From Streptomyces sp. YS415 (GTDB lineage: Bacteria; Actinomycetota; Actinomycetes; Streptomycetales; Streptomycetaceae): 64,000 nt of DNA. Below, piece after piece: positions 33,810 through 42,749 of the stretch; within the stretch, counting starts at the first letter, position 1, and every line of letters starts with the position of its first letter. Made by a program: the position numbers and the translations under genes. The notes below the pieces were generated by a model. The model was not told where the DNA came from and searched no databases. It was given only the letters and a program-made list of their open reading frames with translations. The DNA is taken from assembly GCF_023544665.1 (NCBI RefSeq), contig NZ_JAMJFL010000006.1, positions 233,879 to 297,878 of the forward strand. Direction: 5' to 3'.

Positions 33810-36364
33810 GATGTGCCGTCGTCCTCCCGGCGCCGCGGCCCGCCGCCTGCGCCTTCCGTGTGAAATGCGTGGCTGTCCGCATGGTCGTCCCAGGTGTCGG
33901 CGTACTGGCGGACGCTCTTGATGACTCCGTGCCGCAGTGGCGTCAGCCGGAGGGTGCCGCTGTAGCGCCCTGGGAAGGTGGCGAGCGTGGTGGGGCCCTG
34001 CCCTTCGTGCGGCCCCTGGCCCGTTTCCGGGCGCGCGGTCGCCGTGTGCGGCGCGAACCGGATCTGCCGGATGAGGGCCGGGTCCTTCCTCAGGAGCGCC
34101 GACTGCTCGGCGGTGACGAGCTCGACCGGCTCCAGCCCTTGCGCGTCGTCGAGGTCGTCCATGGGGCGGCGGGGGGCGATGCCGAGCAGGGCCTCGGTGT
34201 CCTCGGACCGCTCGACGCGCCGGGCGAATGGTGGCGGCGCGATGACACCGTGGCGGTCCAGGTGCCGGCGTGCGGCCGTGAAGATGCGGCGCAGTCCGGC
34301 GTCCACCGTCTCGGACTGGGCGGCCGCACCCTGCCCGCGGTGCGTGCCCGACCAGTGCGGCGCCAGGGCGGCGAGGACGGCCGCGCCGAGGTCGCCGCGC
34401 AGGGTGTCCACCAGGGCGGGGCCTCCGTCCCCGGCCTCCCGTCCCAGCCAGCGCGGTCCGGCGACCGGGTCCGTGTCCTCCCCGGTGCTCCAGCCGCCGT
34501 CGACCGGGTCCGGCGTGTCGGCCGTGAGCGCCTCCTGCCAGCCGTCGTCCATCTCGGGCCGGATGCGTGGCGCGCCCGCCTGTTCGGCGAAGTGCTCGGC
34601 GGTCTCGGCCGCGGCCCGCAGGGCACCGGCGGTGGTGCGCGCCAGGTCGGCCGTGTAGATGCGGTGCTCCGCCGCCCACCAGCGCCGCCACGCGCCGTCG
34701 GCGAGCAGTCGGTCCAGTTCCCCGAGCAGGCCGGTGGCCTCCGCGGCACCGGTCCGGCGCCACCAGTCGTCGACCGCCACGCGCCAGCAGCGCACCACGA
34801 GGATCCAGGCCAGCATGAGGCCGAGGCCGAGGCCGGCCGGCGGGGCCCAGGCAGGCAGCGGCTGCGCCGAGGCCAGCAGCACACCGGCCGCGGTGCCCGG
34901 AAGCAGCGCGGTGAGCACCACCAGGGCGGCGGGCAGCGGGTTGCCGCCCAGGCCGCCGGGGCGGTGCAATCCCAGGCGCAGGCATCCTCCGACGGCGGCC
35001 AGCAGTACCACCAGCGCGCCCAGCGTGCCGGGCCAGGGGGCGAGGGCGGAGAGCAGACCGGCGCCGAAGGCCGGCGGCGCGGTGCGGGAGAAGGAGGCCC
35101 GGACCGTGAAGGGGCGCCGGGGTGACACGCGGTCGAGGCGCTCCGGCGGCACCCGCTGTTCGACCTCGGTCAGCACCTCGGCACCGGACGCCGGAGCGAC
35201 CTGCTCCGACAGCGCCACCAGACGCGCCGACAGGTCCCGAAGGGCGACGCCGTGCTCCAGCAGGCTCTCGGCGCGGGCGCGCAGCGAGCCGCGCAGCTCC
35301 TCGCGGCTCCCGGCGTACTCGGGCATCACCACCTCGGGTCCCGCGGGGCCGCCGCCCGCCCGGGGCCCGGTGCCCGTGCCCAGTGGCGTGTCGTGCTGGA
35401 GCGCCTCGAGGACCAGTCCGCGGTGGTGCCGCAGGGCTGCCGCGGTGTCCTCCACGGCTGCCGCCGCCCTGCGTCCCGGGCCCGCCTCCAGCAGCCCGCC
35501 CGGACCGCGCAGCCGGGTGTGTGCCGCGCGCAGCGCCGCGATCGCCTCGGCGCACCGGCGGTGGGAGGCGTCGAGCCTGCCACCTGGCAGGCGGCGTGGA
35601 CGGTCGGCCTCGCCGCCGGGACCGGACAGCAGCGTGGCCACGGGGCCGGGCAGCTCAGGACGCGCCGGTCCATCCGTGGGGTCGACGGAGCCCGCCAGGC
35701 GCTGCAGTGCCTCGGCCCAGGCCCGGGCACGCGCCGTCGGCGACAGGTCGTGCTCCAGGAAACGGACCGCGGGTACGGCGACGGAGTCGTCGAGCCCGGA
35801 CAGGGCTGCCAGGACCGTGTCGAAGAGTCCGCCCAGCACATCGACGAGCACGGCGAGGGCGGCCGGGTCGTCGGCGGTGACCTCGGGATCGCCGGCGATC
35901 CGGGCGGCGCGCAGATCCCCCACCCACAGCAGTCCGCAGTCTCGGTGCCGCAGCGCGGCGGGCCGGGTCAGCTGCGGCCCGAGCCCGGTGGACGGGGTGG
36001 GCGCGGGTCCGTCCCCGAGCACCGCCAGCGGATCCCAGGCGTCGAGCGGCGGAGGTGCGTCGGGTTGCTGGGGGGCGGGCAGTGCGCCGACCGCCAGGGC
36101 GAGGACCGAGGACTTCCTGCCGTAGCCGATGGCCTGCTCGTACACGCTCTGGTGCGATGTGAGGCCGTCGGGGGTGTCGATGAGGAGGAAGCGGTAGTGC
36201 CCGCTCGCGGGCTCGGGCCGGCCGGCGTCGCGCAACTGCCCGTTCACGGTGGCGCGCAGCCCTTCGTGGCCGGTCAGCTCCGCCGCGCCCGTCCGCAGGT
36301 CGAGGACGATCAGCGGACCGGTGGGGGAGCCGTCCCCGGCGATGGTGTGCACTGGGCGGTTCAC
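33803..36364 (-). CDS. Large membrane protein of the tubulin/GTPase cluster
   Basis: 853 residues from the GTG at 36364 (GTGA overlap with the tubulin-like gene). The N-terminal 370 residues are soluble (HTIAGDGSP, LIVLDLRTGAAELTGHEGL, a YGRKSSVLALAVGALP segment). A central hydrophobic block (about 430-560) has roughly four transmembrane helices, including TLGALVVLLAAVGGCLRLGL, AALVVLTALLPGTAAGVLLA and LGLGLMLAWILVV. The remainder is soluble with DDWWRRTGAAEATGLLGELDRLLADG and ends in an acidic segment. I do not recognise a catalytic motif. It probably gives the cluster a membrane platform beside the vWA and GAP1-like proteins (inference). Its 3' end overlaps the pseudokinase start by 7 nt. 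Confidence 0.75.
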   Translation of the reverse strand: MNRPVHTIAGDGSPTGPLIVLDLRTGAAELTGHEGLRATVNGQLRDAGRPEPASGHYRFLLIDTPDGLTSHQSVYEQAIGYGRKSSVLALAVGALPAPQQPDAPPPLDAWDPLAVLGDGPAPTPSTGLGPQLTRPAALRHRDCGLLWVGDLRAARIAGDPEVTADDPAALAVLVDVLGGLFDTVLAALSGLDDSVAVPAVRFLEHDLSPTARARAWAEALQRLAGSVDPTDGPARPELPGPVATLLSGPGGEADRPRRLPGGRLDASHRRCAEAIAALRAAHTRLRGPGGLLEAGPGRRAAAAVEDTAAALRHHRGLVLEALQHDTPLGTGTGPRAGGGPAGPEVVMPEYAGSREELRGSLRARAESLLEHGVALRDLSARLVALSEQVAPASGAEVLTEVEQRVPPERLDRVSPRRPFTVRASFSRTAPPAFGAGLLSALAPWPGTLGALVVLLAAVGGCLRLGLHRPGGLGGNPLPAALVVLTALLPGTAAGVLLASAQPLPAWAPPAGLGLGLMLAWILVVRCWRVAVDDWWRRTGAAEATGLLGELDRLLADGAWRRWWAAEHRIYTADLARTTAGALRAAAETAEHFAEQAGAPRIRPEMDDGWQEALTADTPDPVDGGWSTGEDTDPVAGPRWLGREAGDGGPALVDTLRGDLGAAVLAALAPHWSGTHRGQGAAAQSETVDAGLRRIFTAARRHLDRHGVIAPPPFARRVERSEDTEALLGIAPRRPMDDLDDAQGLEPVELVTAEQSALLRKDPALIRQIRFAPHTATARPETGQGPHEGQGPTTLATFPGRYSGTLRLTPLRHGVIKSVRQYADTWDDHADSHAFHTEGAGGGPRRREDDGTSW

Positions 36365-39300
36365 TCCACGTCCTTCCAGGTGTCGCCGGTCTCGCCCGTG
36401 GAGTAGGGGGTGTCGTCGACCGGGCGGTCCCCGACGAGTCCCGGACCGCGCCACGGGGCGTCCGGTTCATCACCGGGCCAGCCGTCCGGTCCCGCGCCGT
36501 CCGTGCCGTAGGCCGGGGCGAAGGGCGGCAGGGGCAGCTCGGCGGATTCCGCGTCCTGCGCAGCGCCGTTCGCGCCGGCCCTGTGCGGGCGCGGGCTGTT
36601 GCCGTTGTCCCGGAGGTCCCAGGGGAAGGCGGCACCGTTGCGGGCGCCGAGCGGTTCGGGGGGCTCGGCACCGGACCAGGACGGCGCGGGTTCCTCCTCG
36701 GGGGAGGTGTCCCGCCGGGGCCCGCGGCTGCCGCTGCCGGCCGCTCCGAACGGGTGCTGCGCGGGCACGGTCACGTCCGGCTGGTGCGGAGGCTGCCCGC
36801 CGCCTCCCGTGCCTGACGGCGGTGTTCCGCGGCGCCGCTGCTCCTCGGCCTCGGCGTCCATGTCCAGCAACACCTCGCGCAGCGTGCGCAGGGTAGGTGC
36901 CAGTGCGTGCTTGTCGGTGAACGGCGTGTCCAGCGCGGCCGGCAGCAGTTCGGTCCAGAACTCCAGCAGCGACGTCGCCCACTCCGTCGAGGGGCCGCTG
37001 GATCGCGCCATCCGGTCCCGGATGAAGTCCACCTGACGCTGCGCCAGGCTCTCCACCACGTGCACGTACAGCGGGTGGGGCGCCGTACCGGAGGTGGTCA
37101 TGGCCCCGTAGCCGCCCTCCATCAGCGCCTTGCAGTACGTCTCCACGATCTCGCCCTCGTCGAGCAGCGCGACCTGCTCGTAGGCGTGCAGCAGCCGTGC
37201 CCAGCCGGAGATGCCGTGCCGGGAGGAGTCACCGAGCCGCAGCTCGATGCCGGGCAGGTGGTCGCCCCCGCCCTCGTGCAGGCGGACGAGCACCTTGCGG
37301 GGGTTGTCCGCGTCGCCCTCGACCACCTCCACCTGGCCCTTCCACAGGGCGCACAGCAGACGGTGCAGGATCTCCCTGCGGTCCTCCGGGGTGCTGGCCA
37401 GCCACTCGCCGCCGTAGCCGAGGCGCTGGCGCCAGTCCAGGTAGTCCGCCGCCTCCTCGGCCTCCTTGGCCCTGGCCCAGCGCGACAGCACCTTGCGCAC
37501 CTCGGGCACCTCGGTGAGGCTCATCTCCCGGCGGAACAGGACGACCGTGATGGAGTCCGTCTCCACGCCGTTGAACTCGATGGTGCCGCGGGGCAGCGAG
37601 AGGTACTTGTGGAGGAACTCCTCGACGGTGTCCTTCGCCTGGGAGACGGGGTACACGACGAGCACCTTCAGCGGGCCGCCCCCTTCGGGCACGAACCCGT
37701 GCGGGATGAGCCCGGCGATCTTGGACCGGAAGTCCTCCAGCGCCCTCTTGCCGACCTGGTCGGCGGCGCTGCCGACGCCCGCGGCCGCCTCCAGCAGCAT
37801 CCCCATCGACGGCAGCAGCGGACGTTCGTCGTGCCGGATGCCGCTCTCGGCGAAGAGTTCCTTCACGCGCTGCTCGATCGCCGCCTTCACCGGGGCGATC
37901 GCCGCCTCGGCGTTTCGGCGCCCGAGGAGGCGGGCCGCCTGCCACTGGTCGCCCGCGACCATGGAGTGCACCAGACCGGCCTCGTCGTCGGTGTCCCGGA
38001 GGTTCTCCCGCTTGGTCAGCCGCTCCCGCACGTCGTCGTAGAAGTCGGTGAGGCTGTTCTGCGGCGGCAGCAGGTAGGAGACGCCGGTGCGCTCGTCGTA
38101 CAGCTCCAGCAACTGCTCCTTGTACGAGCGGGGTTCCTCCTCCTTGTGTTTGTGGAAGGTCTCGACCAGCTGTGTGATCTCGGCGACCAGGGCCGAGGCC
38201 CTCGGGCGCCAGCGCTGCTCCTCCTTGCGCCACGCCTCGTGCCAGATCACCTTGGCGCGCATGGCGTACCACTGGTCCTGCGCCTCCCGGGCGCGCACCA
38301 CCTCGGCGTCGCCCCACTGACGCGGGGTCAGGCGCCCGGCGAGACCGTCCTTGATCCGCGGCACGGCCGGGGGCTGCATGACGCGGTCCCCGGCGGGTTC
38401 GCGGCTGCGGTTCTCCAGCATGCCGAGGACTCCGTTGCGGGTGACCGGGTCCGAGTCGCCCGGAACGCCTCTGACGATGCGTTCGACCTGGAAGGGGTCC
38501 ATGGTGCGCAGGGCCCGTTCCAGGGCGGTCTGCGGGGAGAACTGCTCGGCGAGGACGGGGGCACGGCGCGCCGCCCGGCGCCGCAGGTCCTCCAGCAGCG
38601 TCTGCATGTCGGTGATGCGGGTGCGCAGTTCCCTCTCGATGGCGGCGCCGCCGCGGGGCACCGAGCGTGGCTCGGGCAGCGGCAGCGACTCGCGGTTCCA
38701 CAGCTCCTCCAGGCCGGCGTCGGCGAACATCCGGCGCACGGTGCCGGCGTACTCGTGACTGGGCTGGGCGGAGCTGTCGGCCAGTCGGCCGACCCCCTGG
38801 GCGAGCAGCCGCGCGGAGACCAGGTCGGCCAGGGGTTCGAGCGGAACGGTCATGGATGCGACCAGTGCGGTGGACACCCCCCGGTGCCCGATCCCCGACT
38901 TGGCGCGGATACGGCGCTTGGCGTCGCTGTTGATGAAGCTGGAGGCGAAGGTCTGGTGCTCGTCGTCGCGGTGCGGGGCGTCGCCGAGTTCCGCGCCGAT
39001 GAGCGACATGATCAGGGACACCATGGACCGGCGCAGATCGTCCTGGCGGATGCCCGCCGTCCTGCTGAAGAGGAACGCGGTCGGCATCACCCCGGCGTCG
39101 AGACGGATGATCCGGTCGTTGGGGTAGTGGATCGTGGTGGTCGAGGCATGGTCGACGTCACCGATGACGTCGTCGGCGGTCGGCACGTTCTGTTCGTCGA
39201 CCAGCCGGAAGAGATCCACCACGGCCCGGGCCGCGTTGAGTTCGGCGTCCCGGCCGCCGCCCTTGGCCAGGGGGAAGGCCGAGGGCATCACGACGAGCGG

Positions 39301-39975
39301 GTAGATGCGGACGCCGGAGAAGTTCTTCTCCTTGAACGCCTGCCCGATGAAATGCAGGTAGTCGAGGAAGATCCCGGTACCGGTGCCGCCCGCCACCGAG
39401 AAGGCGACGAAGACGTCGCATCCGGTGATGGGTCCGCCGCCGAGCCGGCTCAGCTCACCGCCGGAGCGTCCGATGATGTCGATGGCCTGCTGCAACGGCC
39501 CCATGACAGGGGCCAGATCGTCGCGCAGCAGGGTGCCGAAGAGGGCGGCGCGCCCGACCGTGGGCAGTGCGCCGGCGCCGTTGCGCAGGGGGGTGATCTT
39601 GGGTTCGGCGCGGCGCGGCGGAAGCCAGTCGTGGGTCTCGCGCGGCAGGGCCGCCCGCAGTTCCCGGGTGACGCTGGGGGAACTGTCGTAGCCGGGCAGC
39701 AGGTCGTGGGTGGCGCGTGCCGTGCGCCGGTACGCCGCCTGCAGCGAGGGTTCCACGCTCATGTGCGGCAGCCGCGCGAGCTCGGCCTCGCTGTAGTCGG
39801 CGTAGACGAACTGCAGGCATTCGGGCAGTTGGTAGCGCTGGGTGATGCCGACGCGGTTGAGGGCGGTGCCGTCCGGCCCGCACAGCTGAGCCCGAAGCCG
39901 CCGTTCCAGCTCGGCGCCGACCAGCCCTCCGGTGCCGCCCAGGCCGACGAAGAGCATCGGCTGGTTGATTCTCAT
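36361..39975 (-). CDS. Tubulin/FtsZ-like GTPase-fold protein, very large
   Basis: 1204 residues from the ATG at 39975 (GGAAGG upstream). The N-terminal 400 residues show tubulin-superfamily features: a first-strand loop FVGLGGTGGLVG (9-20) and the signature AGGTGTG at 195-201 in VFVAFSVAGGTGTGIFLD, matching the GGGTG[T/S]G nucleotide loop. This corresponds to the bacterial tubulin-like family (Tubulin_2-like) rather than FtsZ, which has about 400 residues. The middle (about 420-1010) is helical, with several Glu/Arg-rich coiled segments, and the last 200 residues are disordered, Pro/Gly-rich and acidic. Whether it polymerises cannot be read from sequence. It follows the vWA gene after 102 bp and overlaps the membrane-protein gene by 4 nt. 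Confidence 0.85.
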   Translation of the reverse strand: MRINQPMLFVGLGGTGGLVGAELERRLRAQLCGPDGTALNRVGITQRYQLPECLQFVYADYSEAELARLPHMSVEPSLQAAYRRTARATHDLLPGYDSSPSVTRELRAALPRETHDWLPPRRAEPKITPLRNGAGALPTVGRAALFGTLLRDDLAPVMGPLQQAIDIIGRSGGELSRLGGGPITGCDVFVAFSVAGGTGTGIFLDYLHFIGQAFKEKNFSGVRIYPLVVMPSAFPLAKGGGRDAELNAARAVVDLFRLVDEQNVPTADDVIGDVDHASTTTIHYPNDRIIRLDAGVMPTAFLFSRTAGIRQDDLRRSMVSLIMSLIGAELGDAPHRDDEHQTFASSFINSDAKRRIRAKSGIGHRGVSTALVASMTVPLEPLADLVSARLLAQGVGRLADSSAQPSHEYAGTVRRMFADAGLEELWNRESLPLPEPRSVPRGGAAIERELRTRITDMQTLLEDLRRRAARRAPVLAEQFSPQTALERALRTMDPFQVERIVRGVPGDSDPVTRNGVLGMLENRSREPAGDRVMQPPAVPRIKDGLAGRLTPRQWGDAEVVRAREAQDQWYAMRAKVIWHEAWRKEEQRWRPRASALVAEITQLVETFHKHKEEEPRSYKEQLLELYDERTGVSYLLPPQNSLTDFYDDVRERLTKRENLRDTDDEAGLVHSMVAGDQWQAARLLGRRNAEAAIAPVKAAIEQRVKELFAESGIRHDERPLLPSMGMLLEAAAGVGSAADQVGKRALEDFRSKIAGLIPHGFVPEGGGPLKVLVVYPVSQAKDTVEEFLHKYLSLPRGTIEFNGVETDSITVVLFRREMSLTEVPEVRKVLSRWARAKEAEEAADYLDWRQRLGYGGEWLASTPEDRREILHRLLCALWKGQVEVVEGDADNPRKVLVRLHEGGGDHLPGIELRLGDSSRHGISGWARLLHAYEQVALLDEGEIVETYCKALMEGGYGAMTTSGTAPHPLYVHVVESLAQRQVDFIRDRMARSSGPSTEWATSLLEFWTELLPAALDTPFTDKHALAPTLRTLREVLLDMDAEAEEQRRRGTPPSGTGGGGQPPHQPDVTVPAQHPFGAAGSGSRGPRRDTSPEEEPAPSWSGAEPPEPLGARNGAAFPWDLRDNGNSPRPHRAGANGAAQDAESAELPLPPFAPAYGTDGAGPDGWPGDEPDAPWRGPGLVGDRPVDDTPYSTGETGDTWKDVE

Positions 39976-40077
39976 GGTGTGGCCTTCCGCCAGCCGGGCC
40001 GACTGCGGGCCCGGTCCGTGGTGGTCGACACCGGCCACCGCGGCACGGGTGAGGTGCGGCGGGCCGGAGTCGCGCTG

Positions 40078-42339
40078 TCAGAGTTCGGGGTGGTGCGCCT
40101 CGGCCGCGTAGGGGGACCACAGCTCCGGGTCGGGCGGCGGGGTGTCGTCTTCGTCGACGGCTTTCAGGACGAGGTCGTCACCGATGCGCAGCCCCTGGCC
40201 CGGAGCGAGGTTCTTCTCGACGTTCCCGTCCGGCATCCGGAGGTCGGCGCCGCCGTCGGGGTTGCGGCGCATGCCCCAGGTGCCGACGTCGGAGCGCTGG
40301 ACGCGGGGGCTGTCGCTGTCGGTGTCGACGATGTCGAACCGGTACCAGCCCTCGCGCCCGGGTGTGACCGGGTGGCGGGCCAGCTCCCTGCCCCAGGTGT
40401 CCTCCAGCACCAGCGTGCCGCGCGGACGCCGGGCCGCCCTGCGGCGCAGCCACAGGAACGCCAGGACCACGCCCCCGAGCGCCAGGAGGGCGAGAGCGAG
40501 GGCCGCGGGGCGGCCCCACCGGTCGAGGGCGTCCGGTTCGCTGCGCACCGTCACGGTGTCCAGGAGCCGCCCGTCCAGTACGGTGCCCTGCTCGTCGGTG
40601 ACGAGGATCTTCCCGCCGAGTGCGCTGCCCTCGTCGGTGACGGGGAAGCTCAACTGCCCGGCCGCACCGACCGAGAGGCGGACCATGATGTCGTGGCCGC
40701 TGGTGCCGGCGGGCACGGTGACGCGCTGGGGCGTCAGGCGCAGTCCGGCTCCCTTGGTGTCGGCGAAGGCGAGGGACAGGGTGTGGGCGCGCGAGTCCCT
40801 GTTGTCGACGGTGAGGCGTGCCTCGTGGGTGTCCCCGGGGTGGAGCCGCGCCCCGCCGAGTGCGAGGACCGCTTCCAAACGTTGGTTCGGCTGGGAGACG
40901 GCGGCCGGCTGGGACCGTACGTCGGGGTCGAGGCCCACGGCCGATACCCGGGACTCGAACGTGAGGGAGCCGGTCGCGGTGTCCGGTACGGACACGGTTC
41001 CGGAGAAGCGGCCGTCGCCGGCGCTCTCGTCGGCGCCTTTGCCGTCGTCGGCGAGGCGGATGGGCACCGCCTGCCCGATGCCCTGTCCGGTGAGGTTCCC
41101 GGTGACCTTGATGCCCTTCAGGTCCCGCTTCTCCAGCCGGGTCTCCTGGAGGGTGAGGATCGGCACGTACATGTCGACCTCGCTCCCCGCGGCGGGGGAG
41201 TAGGCGCTGAGGGAGATCGTCGAGCGCACCGATCCGTGCCAGAGCACGTTGACGGAGGCGGAGCGCTCGCGATGGTCCTCGGGCGCCTCGAGCTTGACCG
41301 TCCAGCGGCCTGCCAGAGGGCGCGTGATGCGCAGCGACTCGGTCGCCCTGCCCTGTCCGGAGAACGTGTACGTCGAGTCCTCGTCGCTGTCGGAGGGCTT
41401 GATCTCGCGGCCGTCGGGGGCGTGGTACGACGCGGTGACGGCGGGATCTCCCTTGGAGACGACGATGGTTCCCTCGGTGGCGAGCGGTGAGATACGGACC
41501 GTCAGGTCACCGGGCGGCCGCCCCTGCTCCCCCTTCTCGTGGTACAGGCAGCGGGCGGTGGCGAAGGTGCTCTGCAGCTCGGCGTCGAGATCGTCCCCGC
41601 GCACCACCCGGGCCTGCGGGCGGGCTCCCGGGATGTTCGTGCAGCCGGTCTGGTAGCCGGCGGCGGCCATGTCCCGCAGCGCAGTCTCGTTGGCGTCACC
41701 GAATCCGAGGGGCCAGATCTGCACCTGGGCTTCGGCGGCGTCGGCGAGCACGTCGGCGAGGTCGGCCTCGGCGGCTTCCTCGGCGCTCTTCGCGTCGAGG
41801 TCCTTGTACTTCAGGCTGTCCTCGACGTCGAGGATGCCGTCGGTCAGCAGGAACAGGACGCGCGGGGTGTCGCCGGGGCGGGCGCCGAGGTCGGCGACCG
41901 CCTGGCGCACCACCTCGATGAAGTCGGTGCCCGCGCCCTCGTCCTTGGTCCGTTGCCGCAGTCGTGCCGCGCACTCGGCGATCTTCTCGCGGCCGACTGT
42001 GTCGAGCGCCCGGGAAGGACAGACCTTGTCGACGGCGGTCTGGCCCTTCTCCTCGGCGCTGGCGAAGCCGAGCACCTCCATCGTCGAGTCGTTGGACGGC
42101 TCGCCCATGGCGATGGCGTTGACGGCTTCGCGTTCCCGGTCGATCTCCCCTTCCTTGAGGCTGCCCGACTGGTCGACGGCGACGACGTAGTCCACTGGTT
42201 CGTCGGCCGCCGTGCCGCCCGGTGAGGGCGCCGCCACAGGTGCCGCCCCCACGTGTCCCGACAGTTCGGCGGTGGCCAGGAGTACGCCGACGACAAGCGC
42301 GGCGAGGCGTCGTACGGCCGAGCCGCACGGCCGGCTCAT
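40078..42339 (-). CDS. Exported, membrane-anchored vWA-domain protein
   Basis: 753 residues from the ATG at 42339. Signal peptide: RRLAALVVGVLLATAELSG, residues 10-28. The vWA domain (about 48-270) has a complete MIDAS: DQSGS (56-60), TDFIEVV and LLTDGILDVEDS. Several Ig/beta-sandwich-like segments fill 280-600 (VTASYHAPDG, GRWTVKLEAPEDH, HEARLTVDNRDSRAHTL). One transmembrane helix lies at about 609-631 (PAALALALLALGGVVLAFLWL). A cytoplasmic domain of about 120 residues follows (GTLVLEDTWGREL, WYRFDIVDTDSDSPRV). The protein would expose a metal-dependent adhesion domain outside and a signalling tail inside. It is the first gene after the AT-rich gap. A start 9 nt upstream (GTG) is possible. 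Confidence 0.82.
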   Translation of the reverse strand: MSRPCGSAVRRLAALVVGVLLATAELSGHVGAAPVAAPSPGGTAADEPVDYVVAVDQSGSLKEGEIDREREAVNAIAMGEPSNDSTMEVLGFASAEEKGQTAVDKVCPSRALDTVGREKIAECAARLRQRTKDEGAGTDFIEVVRQAVADLGARPGDTPRVLFLLTDGILDVEDSLKYKDLDAKSAEEAAEADLADVLADAAEAQVQIWPLGFGDANETALRDMAAAGYQTGCTNIPGARPQARVVRGDDLDAELQSTFATARCLYHEKGEQGRPPGDLTVRISPLATEGTIVVSKGDPAVTASYHAPDGREIKPSDSDEDSTYTFSGQGRATESLRITRPLAGRWTVKLEAPEDHRERSASVNVLWHGSVRSTISLSAYSPAAGSEVDMYVPILTLQETRLEKRDLKGIKVTGNLTGQGIGQAVPIRLADDGKGADESAGDGRFSGTVSVPDTATGSLTFESRVSAVGLDPDVRSQPAAVSQPNQRLEAVLALGGARLHPGDTHEARLTVDNRDSRAHTLSLAFADTKGAGLRLTPQRVTVPAGTSGHDIMVRLSVGAAGQLSFPVTDEGSALGGKILVTDEQGTVLDGRLLDTVTVRSEPDALDRWGRPAALALALLALGGVVLAFLWLRRRAARRPRGTLVLEDTWGRELARHPVTPGREGWYRFDIVDTDSDSPRVQRSDVGTWGMRRNPDGGADLRMPDGNVEKNLAPGQGLRIGDDLVLKAVDEDDTPPPDPELWSPYAAEAHHPEL

Positions 42340-42749
42340 GGTTGCTGTCACTCTTGTTGTGCTCCCCACGGCCTCGATTTGAGGCCTCCCTCGTGAGCCG
42401 GGCCTTCCGGGTGGTCCTTCCGGAAATGCCGCGCGTCTTGCCGGTCCGCGTCCTTGGGTCGCTGCCCACAAGATGACGCCCTCTCCCCAGGGGCGGCTCG
42501 TGTGGCGATCACTTTAATTTCATTGGCTGATCGCCATGTTGTATTTCGGCAACACTGCATAAAGATTGCCTGATGTTCGATTCGAAAGAATCGCAAATGA
42601 ATTTCAATCGGCTCATCGCTATCGTCCGTGATCACATTCGATCGGTAAAGTGCGGGTGCCGGAGTCGCCGACCGATGCCGCTGCGCCACATCCGTCCCGC
42701 GACTCTCCCCGTTCGCCCGACGGCATCGCTGTCATGGGCAGGACGGCGG
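42340..42749. promoter_or_regulatory. 410-bp AT-rich gap with 9-bp inverted repeat
   Basis: This gap splits the cluster into two transcription units. TGGCGATCA (42503-42511) and TGATCGCCA (42528-42536) form a perfect 9-bp inverted repeat with a 16-nt AT-rich spacer, 164 nt before the vWA start. A small CGATTC-GAAA-GAATCG hairpin with a GNRA-type loop lies at 42578-42593. The region from 42500 to 42650 is much more AT-rich than its surroundings. No gene is seen. Confidence 0.55.

Noticed and set aside
32736..35555. Upstream extension of the pseudokinase frame to 939 residues
   Set aside because: The added 580 residues are Arg/Gly/Ala/Pro-rich antisense-like sequence overlapping the membrane-protein gene; the ATG at 33809 fits the coupling pattern of the operon.
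36907..41490. Plus-strand open frame of about 1527 codons opposite the tubulin-like and vWA genes
   Set aside because: GC-driven shadow spanning two real minus-strand genes; no motif, no ribosome-binding site, composition typical of an antisense frame.
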